From contig CAAGAT010000067.1 of NCBI GenBank assembly GCA_900767875.1, forward strand, positions 1 to 36,380: a stretch of 36,380 nucleotides of DNA, written 5' to 3'. This DNA comes from an uncultured Sutterella sp. (GTDB lineage Bacteria; Pseudomonadota; Gammaproteobacteria; Burkholderiales; Burkholderiaceae_F). The notes below the pieces were generated by a model. It did no database searches, was not told the origin of the DNA, and worked only from the letters and a program-made list of their open reading frames with translations. Positions 15,437 to 22,851 of this stretch are shown one piece after another. The first letter of the stretch is position 1; every line of letters begins with the position of its first letter. The position numbers and the translations under genes are program-made.

Positions 15437-17083
15437 TTAGGCCAGGCCGGCGATCTTGCCGTCGGCCACGTCGATGTTCATGGCCGCGGGAGCCTTGGGC
15501 AGGCCGGGCATGCGCATGATGGCGCCCGTGGTGACCACGGCAAAGCCGGCGCCTGCGTTGAGGATCACGCGTTGCACGGGCAGGTCAAAGCCCTTGGGAG
15601 CACCGAGGGCCTTGGGGTCGGCCGTCAGCGAGAAGGGCGTCTTGGCGATGCACACCGGCAGGTTCCCAAAGCCCATTTCCGTGAGCGTCTTGAGGTCCTT
15701 CTTGGCCGCTTCCGAGAACGAGACCGTGCCGGCGCCGTATACGCGCTTGGCGATCTTTTCGACCTTGACGGCGATCGGATCGTCTTCTTCGACCGTGAAG
15801 TTGAGCTCCCCGGTGGCGTTGGCCACGGCTTCGAGCACCTGGCGGGCCACCTCTTCGGCGCCTTCACCGCCCTTGGCAAAGCCGTCGGAGACGGCAAAGC
15901 GCACGCCGAGTTCTTCGCAGCGCGCACGCAGCACGGCGATTTCCTCTTCGGGGTCGTTGTAGAAGTGGTTCATGCTCACGACGATTTCCGGGCCAAAGGC
16001 TTTGAGGTTCGCGACGTGCGCATCGAGGTTGACCATGCCCTTCTTGAGCGCTTCCATGTTGGGCTTGCCGATTTCGGGCAACGCCACGCCGCCGTGCCAC
16101 TTGAGGGCCTTAAGGCTCGTGACGAGCACCACGGCCGACGGGCGCAGGCCGGCGTGACGGCACTTGATGTCGTAGAACTTTTCGGCACCGAGGTCCGAGC
16201 CGAAGCCGGCTTCCGTCACGGCGTAGTCGCCGAGCTTGAGGGCGGCCATCGTGGCGGCCACCGAGTTGCAGCCGTGGGCGATGTTCGCGAAGGGGCCGCC
16301 GTGCACGAGCGCGGGGGTGCCTTCGAGGGTCTGTACCAGGTTGGGCTTCATGGCGTCGAGCATCAGCGACATCACCGCGCCCGTGGCGCCGAGTTCGGCG
16401 CAGGTAAAGGGCGTGCCGTCGCGCTTGATGCCCAGCACCAGGCGGTTGACGCGATCGCGCATGTCGTTAAGGTCCGTAGCCAGGCACAGCACGGCCATCA
16501 GTTCGCTCGCGGCCGTAATGTCAAAGCCGGCTTCCGTGGGCGTGCCGTTGGCGCTGCCCCCCAGGCCCGTGATGATGTTGCGCAGCTGACGGTCGTTGAC
16601 GTCGAGAACCCGTCGCCAGGTCACTTCCTTGAGGTCGATCTGACGCTGATGGCGCGCGTTGTCGATCAAGGCCGAGATGAGGTTGTTGGCGGCCGTGATG
16701 GCGTGAAAGTCCCCCGTAAAGTGCAGGTTGATCGACTCCATCGGCAGCACCTGGGAGTAGCCGCCGCCCGCGGCGCCGCCCTTCATGCCGAACACGGGGC
16801 CCAGGGACGGTTCGCGCAGCGCCAGAACCGTCTTCTTGCCCAGGCGGTTCATGGCCTGAGAGAGGGCAATCGAGGTGGTGGTCTTACCCGAGCCGGCGGG
16901 CATGCCCGAGGTGGCGGTCACGAGGATGAGCTTGCCGTGGGCCTTGCGGTCGGCGTGCAGCGTGAGCTTGGCCTTGTCCCAGCCGTAGGGCTCGAATTCG
17001 TCGTCGGCCAGACCCCATTCGTGGGCCAGGGCGTCAATGCGCTTGAGCTTGGCGCTCTGGGCAATTTCAATATCGGACAGCAT
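15437..17083 (-). CDS. fhs: Formate–tetrahydrofolate ligase
   Basis: The enzyme makes 10-formyl-THF from formate, ATP and THF, supplying purine synthesis and fMet formation. The 548-residue sequence is close to the usual length of about 556. It carries MPAGSGKTTTS (about 61–71) at the P-loop, where the family usually reads TPTPAGEGKTT, so the Glu is Ser here. EPSLGPVFGMKGGAAGGGYSQV and NLHFTGDFHAITAANNL follow and are highly typical. The start has a TAGGAGA ribosome site. It is a single-gene unit with a strong terminator. Its 5' leader contains hairpins and a terminator-like element (17131–17265) that could control it. 10-formyl-THF also links it to purN at 33230. Confidence 0.95.
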   Translation of the reverse strand: MLSDIEIAQSAKLKRIDALAHEWGLADDEFEPYGWDKAKLTLHADRKAHGKLILVTATSGMPAGSGKTTTSIALSQAMNRLGKKTVLALREPSLGPVFGMKGGAAGGGYSQVLPMESINLHFTGDFHAITAANNLISALIDNARHQRQIDLKEVTWRRVLDVNDRQLRNIITGLGGSANGTPTEAGFDITAASELMAVLCLATDLNDMRDRVNRLVLGIKRDGTPFTCAELGATGAVMSLMLDAMKPNLVQTLEGTPALVHGGPFANIAHGCNSVAATMAALKLGDYAVTEAGFGSDLGAEKFYDIKCRHAGLRPSAVVLVTSLKALKWHGGVALPEIGKPNMEALKKGMVNLDAHVANLKAFGPEIVVSMNHFYNDPEEEIAVLRARCEELGVRFAVSDGFAKGGEGAEEVARQVLEAVANATGELNFTVEEDDPIAVKVEKIAKRVYGAGTVSFSEAAKKDLKTLTEMGFGNLPVCIAKTPFSLTADPKALGAPKGFDLPVQRVILNAGAGFAVVTTGAIMRMPGLPKAPAAMNIDVADGKIAGLA

Positions 17084-17130
17084 CGGATGTGTCTCCTAAA
17101 AGGTTGAAATAACGAAAAAAGACGAAAAAC

Positions 17131-17265
17131 AAAAAAATCGGGGGCCGTGACGCCGCCGTGGCACCGGGGAGCTCAAGCCCGAGGAGTTGATTCCGGGGCG
17201 AACTCAACCGCCTGTGCGTGCTCGCACGGTAAAGGTCGGACGCGTGAGCCTTTTGAAAAGGGCTC
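17131..17265 (-). promoter_or_regulatory. Structured region upstream of fhs with a terminator-like element
   Basis: Read on the minus strand, this stretch has a stem GAGCC(C)TTTT/AAAAGGCTC (17246–17265), a stem CGTGC/GCACG (17217–17228) and then TCGGG…CCCGA directly before TTTTTTT (complement of 17131–17137). The T-run ends about 50 nt before the fhs start. That order resembles an attenuator or riboswitch expression platform. The ZTP and tetrahydrofolate riboswitch classes were considered because of the gene, but their conserved cores were not recognised. Between 17266 and 17573 I see nothing further. Confidence 0.35.
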
Positions 17266-17573
17266 GGCAGGCGCTCGGGAGAACCCTGCCATTTGAGGCC
17301 GAAATATGCCACAAAAGCGCTCAAGTTGCGAGTTGGACAAACGGGGGGGACTCCGTAACCACAAAGGAAGAGAAGGCAAAACGAGAGGGTGGTGCCGGTT
17401 AAGGAAAGGCGGCCGGGAGCAGGCGCTTGAAAAAGAAAACGCGCGGAAGGAAAGGAGACGAGCTGCAGGAGTTCTTCCTCTGCACTCGATCCGCCAAAAG
17501 CATTGGTTGGGAGGTGCCGGTCACGGCATCGCGCGGCCGGCTCGGGGGGGGTGAACCGTGTGAAGACGAGGGG

Positions 17574-17723
17574 CTAAAGCCACGTGCTCATGGCCGTTTC
17601 GCAGGCCTGGCCCAGGCTCCAACCGATGGCGCGCAGCGCAAACAACACGATGCACCAAACGGCGATCCACATCAGGATCTGTTTGACGTGATCCGGTAAT
17701 CTCGGAGTGGTATGGCGTGTCAT
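17574..17723 (-). CDS. Small single-pass membrane protein, unknown function
   Basis: A 49-residue ORF starts at the ATG at 17723 with a short GAGAG ribosome site. It has a basic N-terminus (MTRHTTPRLPDHVK), a strongly hydrophobic helix at about 16–34 (ILMWIAVWCIVLFALRAIG) and a short C-terminal tail. That pattern is typical of real small membrane proteins and unlikely as an antisense shadow, since there is no gene opposite. A TTG start 45 nt upstream is possible but lacks a suitably placed ribosome site. A perfect 9-bp dyad lies 23 nt upstream. No family was recognised. Confidence 0.5.
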   Translation of the reverse strand: MTRHTTPRLPDHVKQILMWIAVWCIVLFALRAIGWSLGQACETAMSTWL

Positions 17724-17745
17724 GGCTCTCGACTGCTTCGTAACC

Positions 17746-17768
17746 TTGAAACGGCGCGGCCGTTTCAA
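17746..17768 (-). promoter_or_regulatory. Perfect 9-bp dyad upstream of the small membrane protein
   Basis: TTGAAACGG (17746–17754) and CCGTTTCAA (17760–17768) are perfect inverted repeats with a 5-nt spacer, 23 nt before the ATG at 17723. The half-site GAAACG/CGTTTC resembles LacI/GalR-family operators, but the spacer is longer than in the usual site. It could also form a hairpin in the leader. Confidence 0.4.
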
Positions 17769-18011
17769 TCAAACCCAAACTTTTCCTCTTGGTTACATTA
17801 TGTCACCACGACTTAATCAAATCTTAAAGATCTAAGGGTTTAAACCAATCAAAGAAGAGGGATGGTCGGTGAACCTGAATTCAGTTTTGAACTCCTTGAA
17901 GTCAAAGTGAAAAACGGCTTGGCCGGGGGGCTTCGGACACCCCCGAAAAGTCCCTTCAAACGGGGCTCGGGGTCACACTTTCGTTTGACTCAAAAAGAAG
18001 ACGGTCCTCTT

Positions 18012-18104
18012 TATAATTCCGCCTTACTTTTAAAAGCTTTACATCGTTCGAAGGCGCCGTCCGCTCAAAGGGGGAATCCGCAGCCTTCGGGCGGACCATT
18101 GGAG
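18012..18104 (+). promoter_or_regulatory. −10 element and folded leader of etfB
   Basis: A perfect TATAAT lies at 18012–18017; the nearest TTGACT (17985–17990) is 21 nt upstream, too far for an ideal −35. The leader then holds two interleaved pairs of complementary segments: CGAAGGC (18049–18055) with GCCTTCG (18083–18089), and GTCCGC (18059–18064) with GCGGAC (18091–18096). The order a-b-a'-b' means alternative folds or a pseudoknot. The second stem ends just before the etfB ribosome site GGAG (18101–18104). The rest of the 388-nt gap (17724–18111) contains a GGGGG…CCCCC hairpin near 17926–17945 and nothing else I recognise. Confidence 0.4.
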
Positions 18105-18111
18105 TTCTTCT

Positions 18112-18864
18112 ATGCGAATTCTTGTTGCGGTCAAGCGTGTCGTGGACTACAACGTCAAGGTGCACGTGCTGCCCGATCACTCGGATGTCGATACGGCCAA
18201 CGTCAAGATGTCCATGAACCCGTTTGACGAAATCGCCGTCGAGCAGGCCGTGCGCCTGAAGGAAGCGGGCAAGGCCGACGAGGTCGTGGCCGTCTCGATC
18301 GGCCCGGACAAGACCGTCGATACGCTACGCGTGGCCATGGCCATGGGTGCCGACCGTGCCGTGCACATCAAGCACGACGACGTGAAGATGGAACCGGCGA
18401 TGGTGGCCAAACTGCTGGCGGCCGTCGTCAAGCGCGAAGAACCCGGCTTGGTGCTTCTCGGCAAGCAGGCCATCGACAACGACGCCGGTCAGGTGCCGCA
18501 GATGCTCTCGGCCTTGCTCGACATGCCCGTGGCGATCAACGTGAGCAGCCTCGAGATTGAGGGCAACACGATCACCTGCGTGCGTGAAACGGACACGGGT
18601 CTGATGAAGGTCAAGGGCGAGCTGCCCGCCGTGGTTTCGGCCGACCTGCGTCTGGCCGAGCCGCGCTACGTGACGCTGCCCAACATGATGAAGGCCAAGA
18701 GAAAGTCGATCGACGCCGTGGCCGCCGAAGAGCTGGCCGAGCTCGGCGCCAAGACCGTGGAAATGATCGAAGCCGTCGAACCCCCGGCCCGCAGCGCCGG
18801 CGTCAAGCTCTCGAGCGTGGACGAACTCATCGACGTACTAAAAAACACCGCCAAGGTGCTCTGA
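18112..18864 (+). CDS. etfB: Electron transfer flavoprotein, beta subunit
   Basis: The 250-residue beta subunit forms a heterodimer with EtfA and binds AMP in the classical form. Family features are AVKRVVDYNVKVHV at the N-terminus, MNPFDEIAVEQAVRLKEAG, KQAIDNDAGQVPQMLSALL (the nucleotide-site region), and the recognition-loop area around DLRLAEPRYVTLPNMMKAKRK. It starts after GGAG with good spacing and is followed 17 nt later by etfA. No acyl-CoA dehydrogenase or ETF:quinone oxidoreductase lies next to the pair, so the electron donor and acceptor must be encoded elsewhere. The overall pattern is that of the classical, non-bifurcating ETF. Confidence 0.94.
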   Translation: MRILVAVKRVVDYNVKVHVLPDHSDVDTANVKMSMNPFDEIAVEQAVRLKEAGKADEVVAVSIGPDKTVDTLRVAMAMGADRAVHIKHDDVKMEPAMVAKLLAAVVKREEPGLVLLGKQAIDNDAGQVPQMLSALLDMPVAINVSSLEIEGNTITCVRETDTGLMKVKGELPAVVSADLRLAEPRYVTLPNMMKAKRKSIDAVAAEELAELGAKTVEMIEAVEPPARSAGVKLSSVDELIDVLKNTAKVL

Positions 18865-18881
18865 TCGGAAGGAAACGCAAA

Positions 18882-19817
18882 ATGACCATTCTTGTGATTG
18901 CAGAGCACGACAACGCTCAGCTCAAGTCCTCGACCCTCAACGCCCTGACGGCCGCGCAGGCCATCGGCGGCGACATCGACGTGCTCGTGGCGGGCTTTAA
19001 CTGTCAGGGTGCCGCCAAGGCCGCTTCCGAAGTCGCCGGCGTGCGCAAGGTGCTCGTGGCCGACGCCGCGGGCTTTGACCATTGCCTGCCCGAAGCCCTG
19101 ACCGACGCCGTCGTGGCCGCTCAGGCCGCGGGCTCCTACAGCCACATCCTCTTTACCGCGGGTACGGCCGGCAAGGCCGCCATGCCCCGCACCGCCGCCA
19201 AGCTCGGCGTGTCGGCCGTCACGGAAATCGCGGGCGTCGTCTCGCCCGACACCTTCAAGCGCTACATCTACGCGGGCAGCGTGCTGGCGACCGTTAAGAC
19301 CACCGCTCAGCCGCTGGTCGCCAGTGTCCGCGCCACGAGCTTTGAAGCTGCGGCCTCGGCCGGCGGCAATGCCCCGATCGAAACCCTGTCGGTGACCCCG
19401 ACCTCGCGCGGCTTTGCCTTTGAAAGCGTCGAGGAAGTCAAGAGCGACCGTCCCGATCTGCTCACCGCCAAGCGCGTGGTGGCGGGCGGCCGAGGCCTTT
19501 TTGACGAAGAAGGCTTTGCGGCTCTCGATAAGCTTGCCGAAAAGATGGGCGCCGCCGTGGGTTCGACCCGTGCGGTGGTGGACATGGGCCTGGTGCCGAG
19601 CGAAACGCAGGTCGGTCAGACCGGCAAGATCGTCGCGCCCGAGCTCTACATGGCCTTCGGCATTTCCGGCGCCATCCAGCACGTGGCCGGCATGAAGGAC
19701 TCCAAGGTGATCGTGGCGGTCAACAAGGACCCCGAAGCGGCCATCTTCGAAATGGCGGACTACTTCCTTGAGGCCGATGCCGTCAGCGTCATCAAGGAAC
19801 TCACCGACAAGCTCTGA
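18882..19817 (+). CDS. etfA: Electron transfer flavoprotein, alpha subunit
   Basis: The 311-residue alpha subunit binds FAD. Its N-terminal domain begins MTILVIAEHDNAQLK. The C-terminal FAD domain (about 190–311) has the family string GGRGLFDEEGFAALDKLA, then GSTRAVVDMG, QVGQTGKIVAPELYMA, GISGAIQHVAGM and IVAVNKDPEAAIFEMADYF, all typical FAD contacts. A GGAAGGAAA ribosome site precedes the ATG. It forms an operon with etfB that ends at a strong terminator. ETFs shuttle electrons from flavoprotein dehydrogenases to the quinone pool; the partner dehydrogenase is not in this window. Confidence 0.95.
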   Translation: MTILVIAEHDNAQLKSSTLNALTAAQAIGGDIDVLVAGFNCQGAAKAASEVAGVRKVLVADAAGFDHCLPEALTDAVVAAQAAGSYSHILFTAGTAGKAAMPRTAAKLGVSAVTEIAGVVSPDTFKRYIYAGSVLATVKTTAQPLVASVRATSFEAAASAGGNAPIETLSVTPTSRGFAFESVEEVKSDRPDLLTAKRVVAGGRGLFDEEGFAALDKLAEKMGAAVGSTRAVVDMGLVPSETQVGQTGKIVAPELYMAFGISGAIQHVAGMKDSKVIVAVNKDPEAAIFEMADYFLEADAVSVIKELTDKL

Positions 19818-19844
19818 TCGGTTCGACTGATAGCCGCCTAAGAC

Positions 19845-19881
19845 AAAGGCACCGTCCCGGTTCGTCCGAGCGGTGCCTTTT
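19845..19881. terminator. Bidirectional terminator between etfA and dut
   Basis: AAAGGCACCG (19845–19854) and CGGTGCCTTT (19871–19880) form a perfect 10-bp stem with a 16-nt loop. The A- and T-tracts in the arms make it usable for both convergent genes, etfA (+) and dut (−). Confidence 0.9.
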
Positions 19882-19921
19882 CTATAGCCGTTTGGGGCGC
19901 AGGCCCCAAAGTGATGCTCTC

Positions 19922-20368
19922 TTACTTCGTGCCCGTCGAGCCGAAGCCGCCTTCGCCGCGAGCGCTCGCTTCAAACGCGTCGACGAGCTCAAACTCGGGC
20001 TGCATCACGGGAATGACCACGAGCTGCGCGAGCCGCTCGAAGGGCTCGAGCACAAAGGGTTCGCTGCCGCGGTTCCAGGTGCTGATCATCAGCTCGCCCT
20101 GATAGTCCGAATCAATCAAACCGACGAGATTGCCGAGCACAATGCCCTTTTTGTGGCCCATGCCGCTGCGCGGAATAATGACGGCCGCGTAACGGGGGTC
20201 GCCGATGTGAATGGCAATGCCCGTCTTGACGAGCACGGTCTGCCCCGGCTCAATCGTGAGGGGCGCATCCAACAGGGCGCGCAGATCGAGACCGGCCGAG
20301 CCCGGCGTGGCGTAGCGGGGAAGATGCTCACGGACGCGCTCGTCCAGAACCTTGAGTGCGATTTTCAT
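19922..20368 (-). CDS. dut: dUTP diphosphatase
   Basis: This 148-residue trimeric enzyme hydrolyses dUTP to dUMP. All five conserved motifs are visible: GSAGLDLRA (motif 1), PRSGMGHKKG (2), NLVGLIDSDYQGEL (3, with the catalytic Asp), ERLAQLVVIP (4) and RGEGGFGSTG at the C-terminus (5). The ATG at 20368 begins MKIALKVLD, the usual start; the frame extends upstream but is not family-like. It is the last gene of a coaBC–orf–dut run on the minus strand. A coaBC–dut neighbourhood is common in proteobacteria. Confidence 0.95.
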   Translation of the reverse strand: MKIALKVLDERVREHLPRYATPGSAGLDLRALLDAPLTIEPGQTVLVKTGIAIHIGDPRYAAVIIPRSGMGHKKGIVLGNLVGLIDSDYQGELMISTWNRGSEPFVLEPFERLAQLVVIPVMQPEFELVDAFEASARGEGGFGSTGTK

Positions 20369-20464
20369 GTCGAATTTCTCGTAACAGGGGAACCGTCGGG
20401 CCGTGTGAGGGGCCGAGCAAAGGTTCAGCATTGTAGCTGAGAGCCCCGAGAGCCCCAAGAGCCA

Positions 20465-20863
20465 TTAGGGGATGCGTTTTCTCTTTTGAACCTTTTTGGC
20501 GTTGGTCAGACCCACCACGAGTCCGCCGAAGGCCACGAACATTCCCACCGGAATGAAGTTTTGCTCGATAAAGCCCGACATGCCCGCGACCATCAATCCC
20601 GCGCCTGCCAGGGCCGCCATGGCCCCGGCCATGGCCAGCACCCCTTCGAACAGGGCGTTGAGGCTCTCGGAAGAGGCCCCCGGGGAGGCGTCGGAGGGCG
20701 AGGGGACATCGGTGCGGGTGACGGTCACCATGCCCGGATTGTCTTGGCTCATGGTCACCTTGAGCCCCTGCACACGGGTGCCGCCCTTTTCAATTTCCTT
20801 TAAAAACGCAATGAAGTCGCCGTTTTCCGGCTCGAGCGTCTGCGGATTGAGTTTGAAGGGCAT
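20465..20863 (-). CDS. Hypothetical two-helix membrane protein in the coaBC–dut operon
   Basis: The 132-residue product was not recognised. An N-terminal soluble part (1–65) ends in a Ser/Pro-rich stretch. Two hydrophobic helices follow, about 71–95 and 103–119, and then a basic tail (KKVQKRKR). The start has a strong AAGGAGAG ribosome site, and the gene begins 17 nt after the coaBC stop, so it is very probably a real, co-transcribed gene. The helices are rich in Ala, Gly and Met. Nothing ties it to coenzyme A or nucleotide metabolism beyond position. Confidence 0.75.
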   Translation of the reverse strand: MPFKLNPQTLEPENGDFIAFLKEIEKGGTRVQGLKVTMSQDNPGMVTVTRTDVPSPSDASPGASSESLNALFEGVLAMAGAMAALAGAGLMVAGMSGFIEQNFIPVGMFVAFGGLVVGLTNAKKVQKRKRIP

Positions 20864-20880
20864 GGGGCTCTCCTTACCGT

Positions 20881-22068
20881 TTAGGCCAGATCGGCGGCCA
20901 CGGCCTTGATGATGCGCGCGGCCAGCGCCTGCTTACTCATGGCGCCGGTGGCCGCTTCCGAAGTGGCGGTCACGATCCAGGCTTCGTTTTTGTCCGAGCC
21001 GATCGCCTTGGCCGCGTTGTTGGCCACGATCATGCGCACGTTCTTTTTGACGCGCTTGGCGCGGGCGTTTTCCAAAATGTCGTCGGTTTCGGCGGCAAAG
21101 CCCACGCAGTAAAGCGCGGGGTAGGCCTTGGCCACGTCGGCCAAAATGTCGGGATTTTCGACGAGCTTGAGCTGCGGGGGCTCGCCCGTCTTCTTGATCT
21201 TGTGGTCGCTGACGGCCTCAAGGCGCCAGTCGGCCACGGCGGCCACGCTCACAAACACGTCGGCCTTTTCGCAGGCCTTCATGGCGTGCTCGCGCATCTG
21301 CTCGCCCGAGACGACGTGATGCGTTTCGATGCCGATGGGCGCTTCCAGAGCTGTGGGGCCGGAAATGAGGGTCACCTGCGCGCCCGCTTCAAAAGCGGCC
21401 TGCGCCACGGCGTAGCCCTGCTTGCCCGAACTCAGATTCGTGATGCCGCGCACCGGATCGATGGCTTCATACGTGGGGCCGGCGGTCACGACGACGCGTT
21501 TTCCGGCCAGCAGCTGCGGCGAGAGCATGCGCGCCACGCTCGCGACGATTTCAGCCGGTTCAATCATGCGGCCCGCGCCGCTGTCCCCGCACGCCAGAAC
21601 CCCGCAGGCCGGCCCCAACACCGCATAGCCGTCGGCCTTGATCTGATCGACGTTGCGCTGCGTGGCGGCCTTGGCCCACATGTTGCAGTTCATCGCCGGG
21701 CAGAAGACCGCCGGGCAGCGGCTCGCCAGGATCACGCTGCTTACCAAATCGTCGGCCACACCCGAGGCCACCTTGGCGATCATGTCGGCCGTGGCCGGAG
21801 CCACCAAGAGGAGGTCACAGTCGCGCGTCAGGGCAATATGCTGCATCGAGCCGTCCAAGGGTTCGACCACCACCGGATTGCCCGAGAGAGCCGCAAAGGT
21901 GAGGGACCCCACAAAGTGCAGCGCGGCCTGCGTCATGCACACGCGCACGTGCGCGCCCGACTTGATGAGCAGCCGCACAAGCTCGCAGCTTTTGTAGGCG
22001 GCGATGCCGCCCGTGACGGCCAGAGTGATGTTTTTGCCGTTAAGGCCCGAGTAGAGCGTTTGGGTCAT
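20881..22068 (-). CDS. coaBC: Bifunctional phosphopantothenoylcysteine decarboxylase / phosphopantothenate–cysteine ligase
   Basis: The 395-residue enzyme carries out two steps of coenzyme A synthesis. The N-terminal flavin-dependent decarboxylase (CoaC, about 1–190) shows LAVTGGIAAYKSCELVRLL, HFVGSLTFAALSGNPV with the active-site His region, PATADMIAKVASGVADDL and PAMNCNMW. A substrate flap with Cys follows, near GPACGVLACGDSG. The CTP-dependent ligase (CoaB) follows with VVVTAGPTYEAIDPVRGITN and SSGKQGYAVAQA. The ATG at 22068 was chosen because the long upstream frame has no family-like sequence. The ribosome site is weak. It heads the coaBC–orf–dut run. Confidence 0.95.
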   Translation of the reverse strand: MTQTLYSGLNGKNITLAVTGGIAAYKSCELVRLLIKSGAHVRVCMTQAALHFVGSLTFAALSGNPVVVEPLDGSMQHIALTRDCDLLLVAPATADMIAKVASGVADDLVSSVILASRCPAVFCPAMNCNMWAKAATQRNVDQIKADGYAVLGPACGVLACGDSGAGRMIEPAEIVASVARMLSPQLLAGKRVVVTAGPTYEAIDPVRGITNLSSGKQGYAVAQAAFEAGAQVTLISGPTALEAPIGIETHHVVSGEQMREHAMKACEKADVFVSVAAVADWRLEAVSDHKIKKTGEPPQLKLVENPDILADVAKAYPALYCVGFAAETDDILENARAKRVKKNVRMIVANNAAKAIGSDKNEAWIVTATSEAATGAMSKQALAARIIKAVAADLA

Positions 22069-22229
22069 GTTCCAAATAGCAAAGGCGAGCGCCGCCGCAG
22101 CAGGCGCTCCAAGGAATTTGTCGTCGCACCAAGTATAGCCTTGCGCCTCTCGGCCATCGGCGGGACGGGCGGGGCAAACGCAAAGAAAAAAGGCCGCCGG
22201 CGGGCGGCCCGGCAAACACGGCGGCTCGC

Positions 22230-22697
22230 TTAGGCGGCCGACAGTTCGCGGATCTTTTCGAGCACGGCCTGCACGTGGCCCGGCACCTTGACGCCGCGCC
22301 ACTCGAAGACGAGTTTACCCTGCGGGTCGAGGAGGAAGGTCGAGCGCACGATGCCGCGGCAGGGCTTGCCGTACATCACTTTGGGCTTGATGACGTCAAA
22401 GCGGGTGCACAGCTCCTCGGACTTGTCGCTCACAAGCTCAATCGTGAGTTCCTGACGCTCGCAAAAGCCCTGGTGGCTCTTGACCGAGTCGCGCGAGACG
22501 CCTACGATCTTGGCGTTGACGCCGGCAAAGTCCTGCTGGGCGGCCGAAAAGTCCTTGGCTTCGAGCGTGCAGCCCGAGGTGTTGTCCTTAGGGTAGAAAT
22601 AGAACACGACCCAGTGGCCGCGGAAGGCCGCAAGGTCAAATTCGCCCGAGGTCGACTCGCCCCGGACGTTTTCGAGAATGTCTCCGATTTGAACCAT
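22230..22697 (-). CDS. bcp: Thioredoxin-dependent thiol peroxidase (Bcp/PrxQ-type peroxiredoxin)
   Basis: This 155-residue cytoplasmic peroxiredoxin reduces hydroperoxides. It contains FYFYPKDNTSGCTLEAKDF (about 35–53), with the peroxidatic Cys in the GCTxEA motif. IVGVSRDSVKSHQGFCERQEL follows, and FLLDPQGKLVFEWRGVKVPGH is near the C-terminus. The Cys in GFCERQ could serve as a resolving residue, although in PrxQ enzymes the resolving Cys usually lies five residues after the first. The ATG at 22697 has a GGGAGAG ribosome site. It is divergent from the pyridoxamine-kinase-like gene. Confidence 0.92.
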   Translation of the reverse strand: MVQIGDILENVRGESTSGEFDLAAFRGHWVVFYFYPKDNTSGCTLEAKDFSAAQQDFAGVNAKIVGVSRDSVKSHQGFCERQELTIELVSDKSEELCTRFDVIKPKVMYGKPCRGIVRSTFLLDPQGKLVFEWRGVKVPGHVQAVLEKIRELSAA

Positions 22698-22851
22698 GAT
22701 GGGTTCTCTCCCAACTAAAAAAAACGGTAAGAGCGAGTTTAGCAATGCCGCAGCGCCTGCTGCAGGCAAAAAATCGAAGCGGGCATCGGTCAAATCCCTT
22801 GGTCGGTGCTATTCTCGGAGCCTCCCAATTTCGAGTGAAAGGTCTGCCTTC

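Noticed and set aside
17084..17400. ZTP or tetrahydrofolate riboswitch upstream of fhs
   Set aside because: Suggested by the gene, but the conserved core sequences of those classes were not found by eye; kept only as an unassigned structured leader.
17985..18017. Full sigma-70 promoter TTGACT…TATAAT for etfB
   Set aside because: The spacer is 21 nt, too long for normal sigma-70 use; only the −10 is reported.
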